DNA of 56,939 nucleotides. Source: Candidatus Gastranaerophilales bacterium (GTDB taxonomy: Bacteria > Cyanobacteriota > Vampirovibrionia > Gastranaerophilales > Gastranaerophilaceae). Made by a program: the position numbers and the translations under genes. Numbering within the stretch: the stretch's first letter is position 1; each line of letters opens with the position of its first letter. This document shows positions 52,671 to 56,939 of this stretch, piece by piece. Where the stretch lies: NCBI GenBank assembly GCA_900767135.1, contig CAAFYU010000069.1:1-56939 (forward strand), given 5' to 3'. A model generated the notes under the pieces. That model saw only the letters and a list, made by a program, of their open reading frames with translations. It had not been told where the DNA came from and did no database searches.

Positions 52671-52698
52671 TTGCTATTTCCTTTTCTTGTGTTATCAT
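52671..52698 (+). promoter_or_regulatory. Promoter of marR-emrAB
   Basis: TTGCTA, 16 bases, TATCAT. The -10 falls inside the 22-base operator. ATG 52718 follows 20 bases later. Confidence 0.6.
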
Positions 52699-52708
52699 AA
52701 TAACACAA
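52687..52708. promoter_or_regulatory. Probable MarR operator
   Basis: TTGTGTTAT-CATA-ATAACACAA is a perfect nine-base inverted repeat between the divergent tolC and marR genes. It overlaps both -10 boxes, so one dimer could shut off both directions. Confidence 0.75.
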
Positions 52709-52725
52709 AGAAAAATCATGGACAA
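52697..52725 (-). promoter_or_regulatory. Promoter of tolC
   Basis: Minus strand: TTGTCC, 17 bases, TATTAT. Its -35 lies at the marR start codon and its -10 inside the operator. Confidence 0.55.
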
Positions 52726-53176
52726 GACAGATTTATTAAAAAGTAGAATTGGAATGAAACTTGTGCGTGTAGGCAAGATGGTACGTGCAATTGCCAACCA
52801 AAAATTTGTAAAAGCGAATTTTGAAATTACCCCGGAGCAGTTCACAGTGCTTGCAGCGATATTGGACCACGATGGTTTATATCAGAGGCAAATCGGTGCT
52901 CTTACGCTAAAAGACAGACCAAATATAACAAGAATTATAAATATACTGGAAGCCAAGGAGCTTGTAACCCGTACCCCTGATGTTAATAAAAGAAAGGTTT
53001 TCAAAATTAACATTACCGAAAAAGGTAAAAAAGAGTATGAAAATGCTCTTCCGACAGTGCTGGAACACTGGCAGGACTCAATTAGCGGAGTGAATGATGA
53101 TGAGTTGACGACTTGTCTTAACGTTTTAAATAGAATTAAAGCGAACTTGGAAGAGAAATTACACATGCAAATATAA
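52718..53176 (+). CDS. MarR-family transcriptional repressor
   Basis: This 152-residue winged-helix protein shows ITPEQFTVLAAILDHDGLYQRQIG and the recognition part LKDRPNITRIINILEAKELV, followed by the wing and RTPDVNKRKVFKINITEKGKK. Members bind palindromic operators and release them when small toxic molecules bind. The start ATG 52718 lies ten bases beyond a fitting operator; longer open frames run back into tolC and are rejected. The HlyD-like gene follows after nine bases. Confidence 0.92.
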   Translation: MDKTDLLKSRIGMKLVRVGKMVRAIANQKFVKANFEITPEQFTVLAAILDHDGLYQRQIGALTLKDRPNITRIINILEAKELVTRTPDVNKRKVFKINITEKGKKEYENALPTVLEHWQDSISGVNDDELTTCLNVLNRIKANLEEKLHMQI

Positions 53177-53185
53177 GAGGTGACT

Positions 53186-54355
53186 ATGTCAGAAAATAAT
53201 AACAACGAACCAAATAAAGATATAAAAAAAACTTCAAAATCTAAGAAAACAGATTTACCCCCAATAAATTCTGAGGAATTTAAGGAAGAAGCAAAAGAAA
53301 GACTTAAAACAAGGAAAGAACGTAAAAAGAAAAAACGTCCTGAGTACAAGAAAAAACGAGTCGTAGTTCCGATTATTACCGCTTCAATTCTTGTAATAAC
53401 AGGTATTGCACTTGCGATTCATTCAACATTTTTCCAGTCAACAGACGATGCGTTTGTTGAAGGCAGACTTGTTTCTATTGCTCCACGTGTTCAAGGGCCT
53501 GTCGTAAAACTTCTTGTTGATGATAACGATGTTGTTCAAAAAGGTCAATTGCTTGTGGAAATTGATCCGGCAGATTATGAAGTTAAACTTCATCAGACAG
53601 AAGCAAAACTTGCTGAAGCTAAGGCTCAGTTGAATGTTACTAAAAAGCAAATAGATGAAGGCGGATCAAATGTTCAACAGTCTTTTGAAGATGAAAATTC
53701 AACAAAATCAAAACTTGATTTCGCCACAAAAGACCATAAAAGATACACTGATATGTACAAATCAGGAATTGTTTCAAAGCAAGACTATGATAACAGTTCA
53801 ACACATTACACCGTAGCTCAGGCAAACCACAAAGCTGCTGCTGAAAAAACAAAAGCTATGAAGTCGGCACTTGAAGGTCATCAGGCAAAAGCAGAAGCTG
53901 TTGAGGCTGAAATCAAAAGATTAGAAGCAGAAGTTGAACAAGCAAAATTAAATCTTTCTTACACAAAAATCTATGCACCTCAAAGCGGTATGGTTTCTGC
54001 AAGAAGTGTAGAAATGGGTAATTACGTTCAAACAGGTCAGCCTTTGATGGAAATTGTACCGGAACAGATTTGGATTGTCGCTAATTTTAAAGAAATTCAA
54101 CTTACTCACATGAAAAAAGGTCAATCGGTTTCAATCAAAATTGACACTTATCCAGGGAAAAGGTTTAAAGGACATATTGACAGTATTCAACGCTCAACAG
54201 GTGCAAAATCAAGTTTATTCCCGCCTGAAAATGCAGTTGGAAGTTACGTAAAAATCGTTCAACGTGTTCCTGTAAAAATCGTTTTTGACGAAGATATTAA
54301 AGACTACAACATAGTTCCAGGAATGTCGGTTGTGCCGAAGGTTAAGGTAAAATAG
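53186..54355 (+). CDS. HlyD/EmrA-family membrane fusion protein
   Basis: This 389-residue protein has a charged cytosolic N-terminus with many Lys (about 1-52), one membrane span (VVVPIITASILVITGIALAI), and the STDDAFVEGRLVSIAPRVQG start of the EmrA lipoyl domain. A coiled coil (about 130-245) and the returning half (YAPQSGMVSARSVEMGNYVQ) follow. It links the inner-membrane transporter to TolC across the periplasm. AAGAGG lies just before the ATG. It forms an operon with marR and the MFS gene. Confidence 0.92.
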   Translation: MSENNNNEPNKDIKKTSKSKKTDLPPINSEEFKEEAKERLKTRKERKKKKRPEYKKKRVVVPIITASILVITGIALAIHSTFFQSTDDAFVEGRLVSIAPRVQGPVVKLLVDDNDVVQKGQLLVEIDPADYEVKLHQTEAKLAEAKAQLNVTKKQIDEGGSNVQQSFEDENSTKSKLDFATKDHKRYTDMYKSGIVSKQDYDNSSTHYTVAQANHKAAAEKTKAMKSALEGHQAKAEAVEAEIKRLEAEVEQAKLNLSYTKIYAPQSGMVSARSVEMGNYVQTGQPLMEIVPEQIWIVANFKEIQLTHMKKGQSVSIKIDTYPGKRFKGHIDSIQRSTGAKSSLFPPENAVGSYVKIVQRVPVKIVFDEDIKDYNIVPGMSVVPKVKVK

Positions 54356-54416
54356 TGAATGGTGAGTAGTGAATGGTGAATAGTTCATTACGGGAATATA
54401 AAAAGCGAGTAAAAAG

Positions 54417-55994
54417 ATGGAAAGTAGTGAAATAACAGAAACAGAAAGTACAGCAGTGGCAAAAAAGCAGGTTAGCCCTTATATACAGGCACTTGTAATT
54501 TTATTGCCTTCTATCTTGGCACTTGTTGCTTCTTCTGCTACAAACGTTTGCCAACCGAACATTGCGGGATATTTTGGAGCTACTCAGTATGAAGCAAACT
54601 CTGTAATTACAAGTTACATCATCGCAAATGGGATTATGCTTCCGACAACAGGATATCTTGCAAAGCTTTTTGGTAAAAAACAGTTCTTTTTATACTGTAT
54701 AATTGTGTTTTGTATAGGAGCCGGACTTTGTTTATTGGCAAAAGACTTGCACATGTTGATTATGGCTAGGATTTTTCAGGGAATAGGCGGTGGGTGCATT
54801 CTTCCACTTTGTCAGGCAATGCTTTTGGATATTTTTCCTGACAAAAAAGGTTTTGCAATGGCTCTTTATGGGGTTGCAGCTATGTTTGCACCGCTTGCAG
54901 GGCCGTTCTTTGGCGGTTATTTAACCGACAACTGGTCTTGGCAGTGGGTTTTTATTGTAAATATCCCGCTTTGTCTTATATCTATTGCTTTAATCAAATT
55001 TTTAATTCCGAAAGATGAACCGGTTAAGGAAAAATATAATAAAAAGTTTGATATAATTGGATTTGCAGGAATTGCAATTGCAATGGGTTGTATGCAAATT
55101 GTTCTTGATAAAGGGGAACAATTCAATTGGTTTGATACCCCTTGGATTTGCTGGTTGACAGGAATTTCAATATTTTCTTTTGTTTTCTTTTATGTTTGGG
55201 AATTGGAGTACAAATTCCCGATTATTGATATTAGAGTGTTTAAGGACAAAAACTTTTTGTATGGAACATCGATAAGCTCAATTATCAATATTCTTTTGTA
55301 CAGCACATTACTTTTGGTTCCGTTATTCTCGCAGAGTTTAATCGGTTACAGTCCATCAGCATCAGGTTTGTTGATGTTACCGAGAGCTATGGTTTGTTTG
55401 TTTGGGTTGTTGATTATGGGCGAAATTGCAAAAGTCGTTGAAAACAGGCTTTTGACTGCAATCGGATTTGTTATAATGGCTGTTGCTTGTTTTATGTTGT
55501 CTTGTCTGAATACGACAGCGTCAATGCACAGTATTATTACTCCAAACTTGATTTTGTGTTTTGGTGTTTCAGTTGCGTTTGTTCCGATTTCGGCGTTGTC
55601 ATTTTTGACTTTGCCTGCAAGCAAAACGGCAGATGCTGCGGGGCTTCACGCACTTTTCAAAAACATTGTAACAGCGATTTCAACATCAGCGGCATCAACA
55701 TTTATTGCAAGAGGCGGTCAGGTTTATCAAAACAATCTTGTAGAACATCTGGCATGGCACAATCCTATGTATAGAGTGCATTTGAATGCTTTGCAACATA
55801 AATTTATGATGATGTACCCGTCAGTTGTTGCTCAGAAAAAAGCTATGGGAACTCTCTATAAACAGTTAATTTTGCAATCAAAACTTGGAGCCTTTTATGA
55901 TGCATTTTTGTTGCTTGCACTTTTGTCAATTGTTGCAATTCCGTTTTTGTTGCTTTTAAAGACAAAAACAAGGCACGTAAAACCGAGTGTTTAG
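54417..55994 (+). CDS. DHA2-type MFS drug exporter (EmrB-like)
   Basis: This 525-residue protein has about fourteen spans. MFS signatures include NVCQPNIAGYFGATQYEANS, ARIFQGIGGGCILPLCQAML, and GPFFGGYLTDNWSWQWVFIVN (motif C-like, typical of antiporters). It would expel hydrophobic toxins by proton antiport through the EmrA-like protein and TolC. A 61-base gap to emrA holds GTGAATGGTGAGTAGTGAAT repeat units; the ribosome binding site is weak. Confidence 0.92.
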   Translation: MESSEITETESTAVAKKQVSPYIQALVILLPSILALVASSATNVCQPNIAGYFGATQYEANSVITSYIIANGIMLPTTGYLAKLFGKKQFFLYCIIVFCIGAGLCLLAKDLHMLIMARIFQGIGGGCILPLCQAMLLDIFPDKKGFAMALYGVAAMFAPLAGPFFGGYLTDNWSWQWVFIVNIPLCLISIALIKFLIPKDEPVKEKYNKKFDIIGFAGIAIAMGCMQIVLDKGEQFNWFDTPWICWLTGISIFSFVFFYVWELEYKFPIIDIRVFKDKNFLYGTSISSIINILLYSTLLLVPLFSQSLIGYSPSASGLLMLPRAMVCLFGLLIMGEIAKVVENRLLTAIGFVIMAVACFMLSCLNTTASMHSIITPNLILCFGVSVAFVPISALSFLTLPASKTADAAGLHALFKNIVTAISTSAASTFIARGGQVYQNNLVEHLAWHNPMYRVHLNALQHKFMMMYPSVVAQKKAMGTLYKQLILQSKLGAFYDAFLLLALLSIVAIPFLLLLKTKTRHVKPSV

Positions 55995-55998
55995 CCTA

Positions 55999-56027
55999 TT
56001 TACAACAAAAGGAAATCTAATTATAAT
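55999..56027 (+). promoter_or_regulatory. Promoter of nadD, leaderless arrangement
   Basis: TTTACA, 17 bases, TATAAT, then six bases (TCAGAT) to ATG 56034. This is the clearest case of the pattern. Confidence 0.7.
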
Positions 56028-56033
56028 TCAGAT

Positions 56034-56630
56034 ATGAAACTTTGTATTTTTTCAGGCACGTTTAATCCTATACACAGAGCACATTTAAAGATGGCGGAAT
56101 ATGTTTTGTCGCATTACGGTTTTGACAAAATTATTTTTATTCCGGCATACAAACCGCCTCACAAGGATTACGATATAAATTTGTGTAAGCACAGGTTTGA
56201 GATGGTGAAGCTTGCAACGGCTTATAATCCGCATTTTGAGGTTTCTGATATTGAATATCAAAGTGAAGGCAAGTCGTATTCGTATTTGACGGCGTTAAAG
56301 CTTTATGAAAAGTACAAGCCTGATGAAAAAATTCATTTTATTATTGGAACTGATGCGTTTGAAAAAATTGAAAGTTGGTATGAAACAGATAAATTCAAGA
56401 AAATTGTTGATTTTATCGTGTTTATAAGAGAAAATGAAGAGGTTAAATTGGATTATTTAAGGCAAAAGGGGTACAATTTTGAATTTGCTCAAATGCCGTT
56501 TGTTGATATTTCATCGACAGAATTGAGAGAAAATATAAAACTCGGCAAGCCTATAAATAACCTTGTGACAAAGGAAGTAGAGGAGTACATTTACAAAAAT
56601 GGATTATACAGAAATACTGAAATGGCTTAA
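56034..56630 (+). CDS. nadD: Nicotinate-nucleotide adenylyltransferase
   Basis: This 198-residue protein starts KLCIFSGTFNPIHRAHLKMAE with the GxFxPxHxxH nucleotidyl-transfer motif. FIPAYKPPHK, FIIGTDAFEKIESWYETDKF and the C-terminal DISSTELRENIKLGKP (ISST/S signature) follow. It makes deamido-NAD in NAD synthesis. The mRNA start seems to coincide with the ATG. It overlaps the yqeK-like gene by 32 bases, a common pair in bacteria. Confidence 0.95.
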   Translation: MKLCIFSGTFNPIHRAHLKMAEYVLSHYGFDKIIFIPAYKPPHKDYDINLCKHRFEMVKLATAYNPHFEVSDIEYQSEGKSYSYLTALKLYEKYKPDEKIHFIIGTDAFEKIESWYETDKFKKIVDFIVFIRENEEVKLDYLRQKGYNFEFAQMPFVDISSTELRENIKLGKPINNLVTKEVEEYIYKNGLYRNTEMA

Positions 56631-56939
56631 AGAAAATTTGAATGAAAAAAGATATATTCATACGCTTGGTACGGCGGATTGCGCGAAAGAGCTTGCACAG
56701 AAATTTGGTTTGGATAGTGAAAAAGCATACCTTGCGGGACTTTTGCATGATTGTGCGAAATGTTTTTCTAACGAAAAACTTCTTGATATTATCCATCAAC
56801 ATCTTAATGTTGAAGAGTGCGAAATGTTGAATTACAAGACTTTACACGCACCTGTTAGTGCGTATATTGCGGAAAAAGAGTTTAAGATTACGGATAAAGA
56901 AATTCTTTCTGCAATTCGTTGGCATACTCTCGGACGCTT
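56599..56939 (+). CDS. YqeK-like HD-domain hydrolase (3' end outside window)
   Basis: The first 113 codons are present. ATG 56599 lies within the nadD end, in another frame. NEKRYIHTLGTADCAKELA, then AGLLHDCAK with the HD pair, and HAPVSAYIAEKEF and AIRWHTLG match YqeK, which splits diadenosine tetraphosphate symmetrically into two ADP. The position right after nadD is the usual one. The frame runs open to the window edge. Confidence 0.9.
   Translation, partial: MDYTEILKWLKENLNEKRYIHTLGTADCAKELAQKFGLDSEKAYLAGLLHDCAKCFSNEKLLDIIHQHLNVEECEMLNYKTLHAPVSAYIAEKEFKITDKEILSAIRWHTLGR

Noticed and set aside
52490..52717. N-terminal extension of the marR frame
   Set aside because: It would overlap the tolC coding region and cross both promoters and the operator; ATG 52718 fits the family start.

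Overview
The window is AT-rich DNA with compact bacterial gene order. It most resembles a gut member of the non-photosynthetic cyanobacterial sister group (Melainabacteria/Vampirovibrionia, Candidatus Gastranaerophilales-like). This is inferred from several prepilin-type proteins carrying the FTLAEVLITLG motif, a DUF3536-type GH57 protein, a Ski2-like helicase, a separate GlyS beta chain, and many lineage-specific small proteins. A TolC-type outer membrane protein implies a double-membrane cell. No tRNA, CRISPR array, transposase or phage gene was seen.

Layout. 1-155: the 3' end of a 5S rRNA gene and its terminator. 223-4235: an L,D-transpeptidase, a decayed pilin leader with a poly-G tract, and small lineage-specific proteins. 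4358-12368: a YkgJ-like cysteine-cluster protein, the GH57 protein, a DUF475 membrane protein overlapping a GT2 glycosyltransferase, two ribbon-helix-helix proteins and a HEAT-repeat protein. 12556-23119: housekeeping genes (glyS, helicase, gatD-gtrA, ssb, an OtnK-type kinase plus a PdxA homologue, tgt, ndk). 23219-26866: two near-duplicate pilin-like genes flanking a MATE transporter. 26952-31643: ribF, aspS and an SPFH/NfeD pair. 31769-38051: a large Cys-rich pilin-like protein, a degenerate HD-GYP protein and an S41 protease. 38052-48339: a large lineage-specific membrane protein, glmS, an M48 peptidase, a TPR protein and proS. 48418-50986: a third pilin-like gene and a large coiled-coil protein. 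51283-55994: a MarR-controlled tolC / emrA / emrB export system. 56034-end: nadD and a partial yqeK.

The most unusual signal is a set of five G/C homopolymer tracts of 8-10 bases in otherwise AT-rich DNA. Three lie within the first codons of pilin-like genes. In two (24458-24467 and 26832-26841) the 10-base tract puts the Shine-Dalgarno-linked ATG one base out of frame with a long open leader joined to the pilin domain, so they read as OFF. In the third (49196-49203) the 8-base tract is in frame, so it reads as ON. In all three the open state needs a tract of 3n+2 bases. This looks like slipped-strand phase variation of prepilin-type surface proteins. The leaders themselves are mosaics of short palindromic repeats dispersed through the window and read as protein.

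A second pattern is that several genes (ykgJ-like, ribF, S41 protease, TPR protein, nadD; less tightly MATE and gatD) have a sigma-70 -10 box only 6-9 bases before their start codon and no ribosome binding site, which suggests leaderless mRNAs. Third, the HD-GYP protein has lost most of its metal ligands. All calls were made by eye without database searches.
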